Shown piece by piece: positions 9,701 to 17,790 of a stretch of DNA of 64,000 nt; position 1 is the stretch's first letter, and the number at the start of each line of letters is the position of its first letter. Both the position numbers and the translations under genes were made by a program. The notes beneath the pieces were generated by a model. The model saw nothing but the letters and a program-made list of their open reading frames with translations, did not search any database and was not told the origin of the DNA. The stretch lies in NCBI RefSeq assembly GCF_031846415.1, contig NZ_JAVRHT010000017.1, positions 1 through 64,000 on the forward strand. The letters are read 5' to 3'. Origin of the DNA: Rubrivirga litoralis (lineage in GTDB: Bacteria > Bacteroidota > Rhodothermia > Rhodothermales > Rubricoccaceae).

Positions 9701-11971
9701 TCGTACACCGGCGGCACGCTCGGGCTCGAGAGCGGGTCGTTCGCGCTCGCCGCGCGGGCCGCGCCGGGCGACCCGCTCGCGATCACGGGCACCGTCGAGG
9801 CCCAGCAGCTCGTGGTCGGCGAGTACGCCGCGACCGGGATCGACGCCGACCTCGACCTGACGTGGGACCGGGCCGCCGCCGACTCGCTGGGGCTGGCCGC
9901 GCTCGCGGGCGGGGCGGACGCGTCGTTCTCGGTCCTCTCGACGCCCCAGTTCCTCGTCCAGGAGGGGGAGGCGACCGTGGCCCTCGACGACGGCGAGGTC
10001 ACGCTCGACGGCTCGGTGCTGCTCGACGAGCGCCGGGACCTCGAGTTTTTCGCCCGCCTCGAAGCCGGCGCCACCCCGCCCACCGTGCTCCTGGAGCGGG
10101 GACAGTTCACGATCGACGGCCAGACGTGGGCGCTCCTCCAGCCCGCCCGCATCACGGCCGCCGACGGCGTCGTCGACGTGCGCGGGCTGCTGCTGGCCGC
10201 CGACGGCGGAGGCCAGCAGATCGCGGCCGACGGCGAGATCGACTTCAACGGCGACCAGAACTTTATCGTGACCGCCGAGGACGTCGAGATCGGCGGCGTC
10301 ACCGACCTCCTGGGCTACGACGGTCTGGGCGGCCGGCTCACCGCCACGCTCGTGCTTTCCGGCCCGGCCGCCGCCCCGCTCATCGACGGGACCGTCGCGC
10401 TCGACAGCCTCACGTCGCGGGACGACCTTGTCGGCTCGCTGGCCGCGACGGTCGCCTACGCCGACCGCCAGCTCGACCTCGACGCCGTGCTCACGCACGT
10501 CGACGGCCAGGCGCTCACGGTGGCCGGCACGCTCCCGCTCGCGTTCTCGCTCGCGCCGGGCGACTCGGCCGCCGCCCCGCCCGCGGCGGCCGGCGTCGAC
10601 CTCCGCGCGCAGGCCGACGCGTTCCCGATCGCGTGGGCGCAGCCGTTCCTCGCCGACCGCGGCATCACGGCGCTCGGCGGCGACCTCCGGCTCGACCTCG
10701 CGGTGAGCGGCACGCAGGGCGCGCCGCGGCTCGACGGGACGGCCCTGCTCCGCGGCGGCCGGCTCGGGATCGAGGCGACGGGCCAGGTGTTCGAGCCGGT
10801 CCGCGCCGACCTCCGGTTCGAGAACGACCGCATCGTGCTCAACGACGTCCGCGTGCTCGACGGCGCCCGCCAGGCCCTGTCCGTCGAGGGCTCGGTCCGG
10901 CTCCGCGAGCTGTCGGTCGGCGAGCTCGACCTGACGATCGTGCCCGACGACTTTGTCGCCCTCGACACGCCCACGTTCCGGCGGCTCACGCTCGACCGCG
11001 GTTCGGAGCCCATCCGGCTCACCGGCACGATCGACCGGCCCGTGCTCCGGGGCGCCGTCGCCCTCGAGTCCGGCGACATCTACCTCACCAACGAGCTGAC
11101 GGCCAACGACGTCGACGCCGTCGAGCTGACCGACGCCCAGCTCCTCGAGCTCGAGGCCACGTTCGGGCGGACGATCACGGCCCGCGACACGGCCGTCAAC
11201 CGCTTTGTCGACGCGCTCGACTACGACATCACGGCCGAGATCCGGCAGAACGTCTGGCTCCGCTCGAACGCGCCGGACCTCCAGTTCGACATCGAGTTCG
11301 AGGGGAACGTCGAGGCCGTGAAGCCGTCGTTCGCCGAGTCGTCCCGGCTGTTCGGCCAGATCGACCTCGTCCGTGGGACGGTCAATCCGTTCCCGTTCTC
11401 GGGCCGCGACTTCGAGATCGTGAACGGGACGCTCACGTTCAACGGCGACCCGCTCGCCGTCGTCCTCGACATCCGCGCCGAGTCCGACGTCCGCCTCCAG
11501 GGCAGCGCGCAGGGGAGCGCGGCGACGATCGTGTTCACGTTGCAGGGGCCGTTCAACGAGAACCCCGAGATCACGCTCAGCTCGGACCCCCCGCTCCCCG
11601 AGGCCGACCTCATCTCGCTCATCGCGACGGGCCAGCTCTCCGGCGAGGTCGGCGCGAGCGGGGTGGGCGCCGGGTTCCTCCGCAACCAGCTCCAGTCGGT
11701 CGGGGGCGGGTTGGTCCCGCTCGACCTGTTCCAGATCGACGTGAACGCCCAGAACCAGGTCGTCATCCGGCTCGGCAAGTACCTCAGCGACCGGCTTTTC
11801 ATATCGGGCAGCTTCCCCGTGAACAACGGCGGCAACACGCGGCTCGACACGTTCACCGACTCTTACCAGGCGACGCTGGAGTACCAGCTTCGCCGCTGGC
11901 TCGCGCTCCAGGGCGCCTACGGCGACCAGACGGGGGTCGAGGCCGGCGCCCAGGCCCAGATCTCCTGGTAG
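6755..11971 (+). CDS. tamB: Translocation and assembly module protein TamB
   Basis: A 1738-aa AsmA/TamB-like envelope protein. Residues 1-33 are cytosolic and low complexity; a single membrane anchor follows at about 34-60 (GVAALVVLAVVVVAVVGVVV). A very long periplasmic beta-helical section then contains diverged repeats of the type DLTGTFTATGAGIDP, and the C-terminal TamB (DUF490) domain ends in an aromatic (QISW). Such grooved beta structures are thought to carry phospholipids between membranes or act with TamA in outer-membrane assembly. The GTG start at 6755 is the first in-frame start after a stop-rich region. It sits 169 bp after tamA and is almost certainly its partner. Confidence 0.92.
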   Translation: MPTQPTRSDSSLGDGAASKAARPAPPDREGGAGRWSLGRRLGVAALVVLAVVVVAVVGVVVYLQTESGRARVQTVAVEQIQNLLADDATVSVERLDGTFLTGARLVGLDIERGGETVVAVDTLTIDYNLASLLRRTFSASDVYVAGPSVYVRQRADSTFNVSDLLKPAADTSSSGGFAVELGRVRVRRGRAEVHWLNAERDSVHTVRDLRADVQDLVSRDGTVEGALDALRLEAVAPSDAGLLRVAAAGRFSSDEVALTQFDVRSRAGTDVGGAARLAFQDGALPVFEADIEAAPLALEDARAFAGVELYGDPRLRLRADSDGGALTFALNAALGEGALTLDGELSREPDGPVGYRAEGTLRRFDPSVLTRNEALAADITGDLRLDLRGEGLETLTGPFDVSLRESRVAGRQIDRLVVDGAFEAGSVTFDVNGALPGLDLVAEGRARPFEDVPSFRVAGRADDVDLGRLLPGAGRSDAFAGEFAVIGRGTSLDTFSGSVALGLSRAEIDLGDRRLRLRAFDLDADVADGRAAFDAAAVLPDGGLVAAVGTADLGADPLAYTVTDGRLQDVNLAVLTGDPSQTSDVTGSFTLDGRGLDPQTARVDLAARLRPSSYGDYRLESGRLALGLRRGVATVDLAADLGVGGAVTAAGTVRPFATPLAYDLSGTVRNLDLAAFTGNPDQASDLTGTFTATGAGIDPATLDATARVQITEPSSYGARLLDDADLTLRLARGDLALDGTVGTPEGRFDVAVTGRPFDGDPSFAFEETCFSGLDLSRFAAAAPRSDLNGCLSGSVSGLADLEMARGDGVVTLRPSTINGAEVEDGRVVFDLVDGAVAATLTLDLAEGGAVVAALQGRPFDETPTFSLRGRTDALDAAVLLDLPPDQPLRLTTTFDVDLRGTDPETLSLTASLAGGSSVAGPVSVDTLRAELALDRGVLRVDTLLLDSDVADLTGGGTLALLDAGAASDFRLAGEIESLTPIASYTGGTLGLESGSFALAARAAPGDPLAITGTVEAQQLVVGEYAATGIDADLDLTWDRAAADSLGLAALAGGADASFSVLSTPQFLVQEGEATVALDDGEVTLDGSVLLDERRDLEFFARLEAGATPPTVLLERGQFTIDGQTWALLQPARITAADGVVDVRGLLLAADGGGQQIAADGEIDFNGDQNFIVTAEDVEIGGVTDLLGYDGLGGRLTATLVLSGPAAAPLIDGTVALDSLTSRDDLVGSLAATVAYADRQLDLDAVLTHVDGQALTVAGTLPLAFSLAPGDSAAAPPAAAGVDLRAQADAFPIAWAQPFLADRGITALGGDLRLDLAVSGTQGAPRLDGTALLRGGRLGIEATGQVFEPVRADLRFENDRIVLNDVRVLDGARQALSVEGSVRLRELSVGELDLTIVPDDFVALDTPTFRRLTLDRGSEPIRLTGTIDRPVLRGAVALESGDIYLTNELTANDVDAVELTDAQLLELEATFGRTITARDTAVNRFVDALDYDITAEIRQNVWLRSNAPDLQFDIEFEGNVEAVKPSFAESSRLFGQIDLVRGTVNPFPFSGRDFEIVNGTLTFNGDPLAVVLDIRAESDVRLQGSAQGSAATIVFTLQGPFNENPEITLSSDPPLPEADLISLIATGQLSGEVGASGVGAGFLRNQLQSVGGGLVPLDLFQIDVNAQNQVVIRLGKYLSDRLFISGSFPVNNGGNTRLDTFTDSYQATLEYQLRRWLALQGAYGDQTGVEAGAQAQISW

Positions 11972-12094
11972 CGCCCGCCCCGCCCGGAGGCGTCCCGCCC
12001 CGCTCGGAGGAGAAGAGGGCGGGGAGACGGGGCGGGGCGGCCGCCGAACCGCCCGGGTCCCCGCCCCGCCCCCGTTCCCCCTCCTCGCCCCGGC

Positions 12095-12102
12095 TACCTT
12101 CC
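12095..12102 (+). promoter_or_regulatory. Putative -7 promoter box for mlaE operon
   Basis: TACCTTCC lies only 4 nt before the mlaE ATG (12107). If it is the -7 element, transcription starts at or next to the start codon and the mRNA is leaderless. Confidence 0.45.
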
Positions 12103-12106
12103 GCCC

Positions 12107-13066
12107 ATGGAGTCCCCGCCCCGCCTTCCCGCCCCGCCCGCCGGCCGCCTGGACGGCCCGCCTGACGAATCGCTCACGCAGCGGCTCCGGGCGGGGCGGC
12201 GGGCGCGGCAGAACGAGAAGATCCTCCAGGACAAGGAGATCGAGGACAAGGTGGCCCAGCAGGAGGCGGCCGCCCGCGAGCGCCAGGAGTCCCGCCCGTT
12301 CGAGGGGTTCCTGAGCGAGGCGGGGCGGCTCTTCGAGTTTGTCGGCCGCTTTTTCTCGCAGTTCTGGCGCCGGCCGTTCGAGTGGCGCGAGCTCACGGCG
12401 CAGATGGACGAGGTCGGCGCGAAGAGCCTGACGCTGACCGGCGTCGTCGGCTTCTCGATCGGGATCGTGCTGGCCATGCAGAGCCGGGGGACGCTCGCGC
12501 GGTTCGGGGCCGAGAGCTTCCTGCCGTCGATGCTCGCGCTGTCGGTCATCAAAGAGATCGGGCCGGTCCTCACGAGCCTCGTGCTGGCGGGGCGGCTGGG
12601 CGCCGGCATGGGGGCCGAGCTGGGCTCGATGAAGGTGACCGAGCAGATCGACGCGCTCGAGGTCGCGGCCCTCAAGCCGTTCCGCTACCTCGTCGTGACG
12701 CGCGTGCTGGCGTGCGTCATCATGTTCCCCGTCATGACGGTCCTGACCGACCTCTTGGCCCTGCTTGGGGGCTTCCTGGAGTCCGTGTTCTCGGGCGGCA
12801 TGGACTACCGCGTCTTTATCGCGACGGCCTTCGACACGATGCGCTTCGTCGACGTCGTGGTGGACACGATGAAGACGTCGGTGTTCGGGTTCATCGTCGG
12901 CATCGTGAGCTGCTACCTGGGCTACTCGGTCCGGGGCGGCACGCGCGAGGTGGGCCGGGCGGCCATGCAGGCCGTCGTCGTGTCCAGCCTGCTCATCCTC
13001 ATCGCCGACGTCGTCATCGTCCGCGCCTCGCTCCTCATCTTCGGCGACATCTCGGGCTCGTCGTAG
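12107..13066 (+). CDS. mlaE: MlaE-type lipid ABC transporter permease
   Basis: Inner-membrane permease of an Mla/Mce-type phospholipid transport system (MlaFED), which moves lipids between inner and outer membrane. The 319-aa protein has an MlaE permease domain from about residue 95 to the end, with the conserved GxGMGAELGSMKVTEQIDAL segment and four to five membrane helices. Residues 1-95 are an unusual charged extension with a predicted coiled coil (KILQDKEIEDKVAQQEAAA). mlaF and mlaD follow on the same strand with gaps of 86 and 124 bp, giving the minimal E-F-D set; no mlaB or mlaC is seen here. Confidence 0.93.
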   Translation: MESPPRLPAPPAGRLDGPPDESLTQRLRAGRRARQNEKILQDKEIEDKVAQQEAAARERQESRPFEGFLSEAGRLFEFVGRFFSQFWRRPFEWRELTAQMDEVGAKSLTLTGVVGFSIGIVLAMQSRGTLARFGAESFLPSMLALSVIKEIGPVLTSLVLAGRLGAGMGAELGSMKVTEQIDALEVAALKPFRYLVVTRVLACVIMFPVMTVLTDLLALLGGFLESVFSGGMDYRVFIATAFDTMRFVDVVVDTMKTSVFGFIVGIVSCYLGYSVRGGTREVGRAAMQAVVVSSLLILIADVVIVRASLLIFGDISGSS

Positions 13067-13152
13067 GGGTTCAGGGTGGGCCGGCTCGGGGCTGGAGCCC
13101 TCCCGGCCGGTGCCTCGCCCCCTGAACCGTCGCCCCCTGACCCACCCCGCCC

Positions 13153-14172
13153 ATGTCCCTCTTTTCGCGCCGCGCCGACCGTCACCGAGACGAGGAGACC
13201 GGCCGGGCCGCCGACGCCCGACCGGACCCGCTGGGGCCGGAGGGCGAGGTCGGCGACGGTCCCGAGACGCGCCCCGGCGACGAGCCCACGGGCGCCCCGC
13301 GCGCCGGCGTCCCCGCCCCGCGCACCGAGGGCGGGGCGGGCGGCGACGGGCGGGACGGCGGCCAGGGCACCGACCGCGGCCTCGACGGCGAGCCGGTCAC
13401 GGGCAACGCCCCGCCCCCGCCCGACAACGTCGTCGTCGAGCTCCGCGACGTGTACAAGTCGTTCGGCCCCAAGGAGATCCTGAAGGGCGTCAACCTCGCC
13501 GTCGAGCGCGGGACGAGCGCCGTGGTCCTGGGCGGGTCGGGGACGGGCAAGAGCGTGCTGACCAAGCACGTCGTCGGGCTCCTCACGCCGACCGCGGGCG
13601 AGGTCTGGGTGCTCGGCGACCGCGTCGACCTGCTGGACCAGGACCAGCTCGACCGGAAGCGGACGCGGCTGGGGTACCTGTTCCAGGGCGGCGCCCTCTT
13701 CGACTCGATGACGGTCTACGAGAACATGCGGTTCTTCCTCGACCGCCTGACGACGCTCGACCGGGGCGAGAAAGACGACCTCATCGACGAGAGCCTCGAA
13801 GACGTGAACCTGCCGGAGACGCTGCACCAGTACCCGGCCGAGCTGTCGGGCGGCCAGAAAAAGCGGGTCGGCCTGGCCCGGACGCTCATCCTCCGCCCCG
13901 ACATCATCCTCTACGACGAGCCCACGACGGGGCTCGACCCGGTCAGCGTCCGCGTCGTCTCCGAGCTCATCGTCCAGCTCCGCGACACGCGCGGGATCTC
14001 GTCGATCGCCATCACGCACGACCTGCTCGCCGCCGAGATCATCACGGACCAGGCCCACTTTCTCAGCGAGGGCCGCATCGTCGCGAACGGGACGCTCCAG
14101 GAGGTCCGCCGCTCGGACAACCCCGTCGTCGAGGAGTTTTTCAAGGGGACCGAGGCGTACGGCGCCGCCTGA
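13153..14172 (+). CDS. mlaF: MlaF-type lipid ABC transporter ATP-binding protein
   Basis: ATPase of the MlaFED lipid transporter. The 339-aa protein has Walker A GGSGTGKS at about 127-134, the signature LSGGQKKR at about 231-238, Walker B ILYDEP directly after, and a switch His (ITHD). The ABC domain begins only near residue 95 (VVELRDVYKSFG). The first 90 residues are an acidic Gly/Pro/Arg/Asp-rich extension absent from typical MlaF proteins of about 270 aa, and its DNA carries GC 11-mer-like sequence. An alternative internal start would remove it, but no good start codon lies next to the domain. It pairs with mlaE upstream and mlaD downstream. Confidence 0.93.
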   Translation: MSLFSRRADRHRDEETGRAADARPDPLGPEGEVGDGPETRPGDEPTGAPRAGVPAPRTEGGAGGDGRDGGQGTDRGLDGEPVTGNAPPPPDNVVVELRDVYKSFGPKEILKGVNLAVERGTSAVVLGGSGTGKSVLTKHVVGLLTPTAGEVWVLGDRVDLLDQDQLDRKRTRLGYLFQGGALFDSMTVYENMRFFLDRLTTLDRGEKDDLIDESLEDVNLPETLHQYPAELSGGQKKRVGLARTLILRPDIILYDEPTTGLDPVSVRVVSELIVQLRDTRGISSIAITHDLLAAEIITDQAHFLSEGRIVANGTLQEVRRSDNPVVEEFFKGTEAYGAA

Positions 14173-14296
14173 GGCCCGCCGCTCCGCCCCGTCCGGCGCG
14201 GGGCGGGGCGGCACGGCCGCGTGACTTGCCCGCCCCCCCGCCCGACCGTACCCTGCCCCGCCCGGGCGCCCGCCCGGGGTCCCCCACCCCGCCCTC

Positions 14297-15481
14297 ATGT
14301 CTCGTCAAGCCCGCCTCGGCCTCGTCGTCATCGTCGGCCTCCTCGGAGCCGTCGGCTTCATGTTCGTCATCGCGAGCCAGGGCAACCTGCTCGGGAGCTC
14401 GTTCGGCCTCCGGTCCCAGTTCAACAACATCGGAGGCCTCCTGCCGGGGGCCAAGGTGCTCTACGGCGGCTACGGCGTCGGTCGCGTGACGGGCATCCAG
14501 CTCCCGAACGCGCCGGGCCAGCCAATCACCGTGTTCATGCAGGTCGACGAGGAGGTCCGCCCGCTCATCCGCGAGGACAGCCGAGCGGCCATCCAGACCG
14601 ACGGGCTCGTGGGCAACGTGATCGTCTCGCTCACGCCCGGCAGCCCCGACCTCCCCGAGGTGGCCACGAACGGGGTGCTCGAAGGCGTGGACCCGTTCGT
14701 GATCTCGGCCGTGACCGACCGGCTGTTCGCGTCGGTCAGCCGGTTCGACTCGCTGACCCTCAACCTCACCGACATCACGAGCGACATCCGCTCGGGGCAG
14801 GGCACGCTCGGCCAGTTCCTCTACGACGAGGCGCTCTACGACAACACCGTGGCTACGACCGAGGAGTTCCAGAACACGCTCCGCACGTTCACGACCCGCG
14901 CCGACGCGCTCGTCTCCGTCGCCGAGGACGCCTCGCAGAGCGTGGACCAGATCCTGGCCAAGGTCAACACCGGCGGCGGGACCGTCGCCCGCTTCCTCAA
15001 CGAGGACGACGTGTACGAGACGTTCCTCGAGACGGCCCAGCAGCTCCAGGCGGGGGCCGCCCAGCTCCAGACCGTCTCGGCCGACGTCCGCGCCATCACG
15101 GACCGCTTTAACCAGGCGGCCGGGTTCGCCACGCTGGGCGCGTTCCGGTTCGCCGAGCTGATGGAGGCCGGCAAGCACAACTTCCTGTTCCGCGGCTACT
15201 TCGAGGACCGAGGCTACTACGAAATGGCCCCGTTCGAAGTCCGCGAGCGGGCGATTGCCGAGACGCTCGCCGACCTCCAGGAGTGGGAGCGCCGGCTGCT
15301 CGCGCAGCAGCAGGAGATCGACGCCGCGCTCCTCGAGCTCGAACGGCGCGGGATCACGCTGCCGGACGCCCCGCCGTCGGACGCCGCGACGCCGGTCGTC
15401 CCGCCGCCCGTGGTCCCGAACACCGACGTCCCCCCCCGCCCCGCGCCTGTCCAGACGGGCGGGGCGGCAGACGGGCAGTGA
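14297..15481 (+). CDS. mlaD: MlaD-type MCE-domain lipid-binding protein
   Basis: Substrate-binding component of the MlaFED system. The 394-aa protein has one N-terminal membrane anchor (about residues 9-30), a single MCE/MlaD domain (about 37-115, beginning RSQFNNIGGLLPGAKV) and then a long, mostly helical periplasmic tail to about 350, followed by a Pro/Val-rich end. The tail makes it about twice the length of E. coli MlaD and resembles the extended Mce/PqiB/YebT style that can bridge periplasmic distance. It is third in the mlaE-mlaF-mlaD order. Confidence 0.9.
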   Translation: MSRQARLGLVVIVGLLGAVGFMFVIASQGNLLGSSFGLRSQFNNIGGLLPGAKVLYGGYGVGRVTGIQLPNAPGQPITVFMQVDEEVRPLIREDSRAAIQTDGLVGNVIVSLTPGSPDLPEVATNGVLEGVDPFVISAVTDRLFASVSRFDSLTLNLTDITSDIRSGQGTLGQFLYDEALYDNTVATTEEFQNTLRTFTTRADALVSVAEDASQSVDQILAKVNTGGGTVARFLNEDDVYETFLETAQQLQAGAAQLQTVSADVRAITDRFNQAAGFATLGAFRFAELMEAGKHNFLFRGYFEDRGYYEMAPFEVRERAIAETLADLQEWERRLLAQQQEIDAALLELERRGITLPDAPPSDAATPVVPPPVVPNTDVPPRPAPVQTGGAADGQ

Positions 15482-15583
15482 GGGCGGGGCGGGCACCCGT
15501 CGCGGCGCGGCGTGCCGGGCGGGGCGGGCTCGCCTGACCACCCCGCCCCTGCGCAGCCTGGCAGGACCGCCCCGCCCACACGC

Positions 15584-15601
15584 GACACGGCGCGCCGTGT
15601 C
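15584..15601. repeat. Perfect 18-bp palindrome before the LolE-like gene
   Basis: GACACGGCGCGCCGTGTC is perfectly self-complementary and lies 14 nt before the start codon at 15616. Its arms match the palindrome at 17155-17174 (GACACG/CGTGTC with a CGCG-type centre), so the two belong to one repeat family. Confidence 0.75.
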
Positions 15602-15615
15602 CCTCCGCCTACGCC

Positions 15616-16911
15616 GTGGATTACCGCCTGCTCATCGCGCGTCGCTACCTCGCCAGCCGGCGGCGCGTGACGCTGATCTCGGTGATCTCCGGGATCTCGG
15701 TCGCTGGCGTCGCGCTCGGGGTCGCCGCGCTCGTCGTGGTCCTGAGCGTGATGAACGGGTTCTACGACGTGGTCCGCGACCTGCTCGTGAGCTACGACCC
15801 TCACGTCCGCGTCGAGGCGGCGGACGGGCGCGGGCTGGAGTCGCCGGACTCGCTCGTCGACCTCGCGCGCGGGCTCCCCGGCGTCGTTAGCGCGGCGCCC
15901 TACGTCGAGGGCAAGGCGCTGCTCACGACCGACGGCGGCGGCACGCTCAACCAGGTGGTCGTCGTGCGCGGCGTGGACGCGCGGGCGCTCGACGCTGAGG
16001 TCGAGCGTTCGGTCCGCGACGGGTCCTTCGACCTCGAACGGCGGGGCGGGGCGGCGGGCGTGGTCATGGGCGGGGCGCTCGCGGCGCGCTCCGGCGTCTA
16101 CGCCGCCGACCCAGGCGAGGCGGACGCGGGCGGGGCGGCCGTCGCCGGTAGCCGGGTCACGCTGCTCTCGGCGCAGGCGCTCGAACGGGCCGTCGTGCAG
16201 TATCCGTTCGGGCTCCCCGACCAGCGCGCGTTCACGGTCCGCGGGACGTTCGAGCTTGAGCCGACCTACGACGAGACGCACGTGTTCGTGGCGCTCGACG
16301 AGGCGCAGCGCCTGTTCGGGACGCCCGGGCTGGTGACGGGCGTCGACCTCCGCCTGGACGACCTCGACGACGCGCCGGCCCTCGCCGAAGCGCTCCAGGG
16401 CCGGCTGGACGCGGCGGCGCCGGGCCGGTTCAGGGTCCAGACGTGGGCCGACCTCCAGGGCTCGCTCTACAGCGTGATGCGGCTCGAAAAGTGGGCGGCC
16501 AGCGCCATCCTCGGCCTCATCATCGTGGTCGCCGCGTTCAACATCGTCGGGGCGCTGACCATGATCGTGATCGAGAAGCGGCGGGACCTGGGCGCGCTCC
16601 AGGCCATGGGCGCGAGCCGCCGCGACGTCCGCCGCATCTTCCTGCTCGAAGGGCTCCTCGTGGGCGGGGTGGGGACGGGCATCGGGCTGGCCGTCGGGCT
16701 CTCGATCTCGCTCGCGCAGCAGGCGTTCGGGATCGTGAAGCTGGCCGAGGCCGGCTCGTTCGTGATCGACGCCTACCCCGTCGCCATCCGGCTCGTGGAC
16801 GTGGGCGGGGTGGCAGTCGCGGCGGTCGGGCTGTGCGCGCTCGCGGCGGTGTACCCGGCCAGCCGCGCGGCGCACGTGGACCCGGCGCGGGCGGTGCAGT
16901 CGGGGGCGTAG
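15616..16911 (+). CDS. LolC/LolE-type FtsX-domain ABC permease
   Basis: A 431-aa permease of the LolC/E lipoprotein-releasing type, which extracts lipoproteins from the inner membrane for transfer to the outer membrane. It shows the family start DYRLLIARRYLASRRRVTLIS, a first membrane helix at about 20-48, a large periplasmic MacB-like domain to about 285, and three C-terminal FtsX helices. The segment MIVIEKRRDLGALQAMGAS is the coupling-helix region. Many non-proteobacteria have a single LolC/E hybrid (LolF), which fits here. Its ATPase LolD is not in the window. GTG start; TAG stop runs straight into a heptanucleotide repeat. Confidence 0.88.
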   Translation: MDYRLLIARRYLASRRRVTLISVISGISVAGVALGVAALVVVLSVMNGFYDVVRDLLVSYDPHVRVEAADGRGLESPDSLVDLARGLPGVVSAAPYVEGKALLTTDGGGTLNQVVVVRGVDARALDAEVERSVRDGSFDLERRGGAAGVVMGGALAARSGVYAADPGEADAGGAAVAGSRVTLLSAQALERAVVQYPFGLPDQRAFTVRGTFELEPTYDETHVFVALDEAQRLFGTPGLVTGVDLRLDDLDDAPALAEALQGRLDAAAPGRFRVQTWADLQGSLYSVMRLEKWAASAILGLIIVVAAFNIVGALTMIVIEKRRDLGALQAMGASRRDVRRIFLLEGLLVGGVGTGIGLAVGLSISLAQQAFGIVKLAEAGSFVIDAYPVAIRLVDVGGVAVAAVGLCALAAVYPASRAAHVDPARAVQSGA

Positions 16912-16945
16912 GGCAGCGGGCAGCGGGCAGCGGGCAGCGGGCAGC
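16911..16945. repeat. (GGGCAGC)5 heptanucleotide tandem repeat
   Basis: Five perfect copies of GGGCAGC begin at the last base of the LolE-like gene's stop codon. Changes in copy number would not affect the protein. Confidence 0.9.
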
Positions 16946-16994
16946 GACATGCACCACCCCGCCCACAACGCGCGGGCGGGGTGGCGTCGTGGAG

Positions 16995-17018
16995 GCGACT
17001 GGCGGTCGCCCGTGGGCG
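16995..17018. repeat. Dispersed hairpin repeat, copy A
   Basis: GCGACT-GGC-GGTCGC followed by CCGTGGGCG. It is identical at 23 of 24 positions to 29258-29281. The flanks are also related: both are preceded by GGCGGGGTGGC and followed within about 90 bp by CCACCCCGCCCGC. Confidence 0.8.
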
Positions 17019-17041
17019 GGGCGGGCGGGGCAGGAACGCAG

Positions 17042-17061
17042 GGACACCACGCGTGACGTCC
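17042..17061. repeat. Degenerate copy of the GACAC palindrome
   Basis: GGACACCACGCGTGACGTCC matches the perfect palindrome at 17155-17174 at 16 of 20 positions. It keeps an ACGCGT centre but has lost pairing in the right arm. Confidence 0.5.
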
Positions 17062-17154
17062 GCATCGGGGGCGCGGTACGCCACCCCGCCCGCAGGAGGC
17101 GCGGGCGGGGCGGCGCCGTCCAGGACCGCCCCGCCCTTTGGGTCTGCCCGCGTC

Positions 17155-17174
17155 GGACACGACGCGTCGTGTCC
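17155..17174. repeat. Perfect 20-bp palindrome
   Basis: GGACACGACGCGTCGTGTCC is fully self-complementary and followed by CTACGG. Read on the other strand it has the form CCGTAGGGACACG..., similar to the dispersed hairpin pair at 16995 and 29258 (GTAGGGGCGACC). Confidence 0.8.
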
Positions 17175-17299
17175 CTACGGGTGCCCGCCGACGGGCGGGG
17201 CGGTTACGGGCGGGGTGGATTTCTGGACTCGCGGCCCGCCGGCCCGTGAACTCGCCGCGAGGCTGGATCCGCCGGGGGGTCGGCAGGTTGGATCGATGC

Positions 17300-17324
17300 A
17301 ATCAAGACCTCACGGTCCGAATTA
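17300..17324 (+). promoter_or_regulatory. Putative Rrf2 operator upstream of its own gene
   Basis: AATCAAGAC-CTCAC-GGTCC-G-AATTA lies 12 nt before the rrf2 ATG. It has dyad symmetry (AATNNNGACC / GGTCNNNATT) as expected for a dimeric winged-helix regulator. An inverted copy with identical spacing and 19 of 25 matching bases lies upstream of nirK. It is one of very few AT-rich spots in this region. Confidence 0.65.
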
Positions 17325-17336
17325 AAAGCGCCCGCC

Positions 17337-17777
17337 ATGCTTCTCTCCCAACGCTGCGAGTACGCCGTCCGCGCCGCCCTCTACCTGGCGGCGGCCGACC
17401 GCACGGGGTATGTCGCCGTCCGAGAGATCAGCGAGGCGCTCGGAATCCCCCGCTCGTTCCTCGCCAAGACGGTCCAGGACCTCACGGCCGCCGGCGTCTT
17501 TACCTCGATGCGCGGGCCGTCCGGCGGCCTCGCCCTCGCCCGCCCCGCCCACCGGACCACGATTGAGGAGGTGGTCCTCGCCGTCGACGGGTCCGCCCTC
17601 TTTACCGAGTGCGTCCTCGGGCTCCCCGGCTGCGACGACCTCCGGCCGTGCCCGCTCCACGCTCAGTGGAGGCCGATGCGCGCCCGCGTCCGCGCCATGT
17701 TCGCCGGCGCGACGTTGGGGGACACAGCCGTCCAAGTCCGAGACGGGAAGTTCCGCCTCGCGCTGGAGGCCGGCTGA
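17337..17777 (+). CDS. Rrf2-family Fe-S transcriptional regulator (NsrR-like)
   Basis: A 146-aa winged-helix regulator. It has the family start LLSQRCEYAVRAALYLA, a recognition region IPRSFLAKTVQDL, the wing (RGPSGG), and three cysteines at 92, 99 and 105 that in IscR/NsrR relatives ligate a Fe-S cluster sensing NO or redox state. It sits directly upstream of nirK, with a shared dyad motif before both genes, so the natural reading is an NO/nitrite-responsive local repressor or activator that also controls itself. Assignment to Rrf2 is certain; the NsrR-like role is inferred from context and the cysteine spacing. Confidence 0.9.
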   Translation: MLLSQRCEYAVRAALYLAAADRTGYVAVREISEALGIPRSFLAKTVQDLTAAGVFTSMRGPSGGLALARPAHRTTIEEVVLAVDGSALFTECVLGLPGCDDLRPCPLHAQWRPMRARVRAMFAGATLGDTAVQVRDGKFRLALEAG

Positions 17778-17790
17778 GTTTTTTTCGACC

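Larger units (their letters stand above)
16946..17299. other. Non-coding stretch rich in hairpin repeats
   Basis: The 425 bp between the LolE-like gene and the Rrf2 gene (16912-17336) hold no convincing coding sequence. Reading frames are open only because of the GC content and their translations are Arg/Pro/Gly-rich. The stretch holds the heptamer array, several GC 11-mers, three hairpin or palindrome elements (listed separately) and, at its right end, the putative Rrf2 operator. Confidence 0.7.

Noticed and set aside
6563..10498. 1311-aa open frame on the minus strand opposite tamB
   Set aside because: Composition is that of an antisense shadow (long Arg/Val/Glu runs); tamB explains the region.
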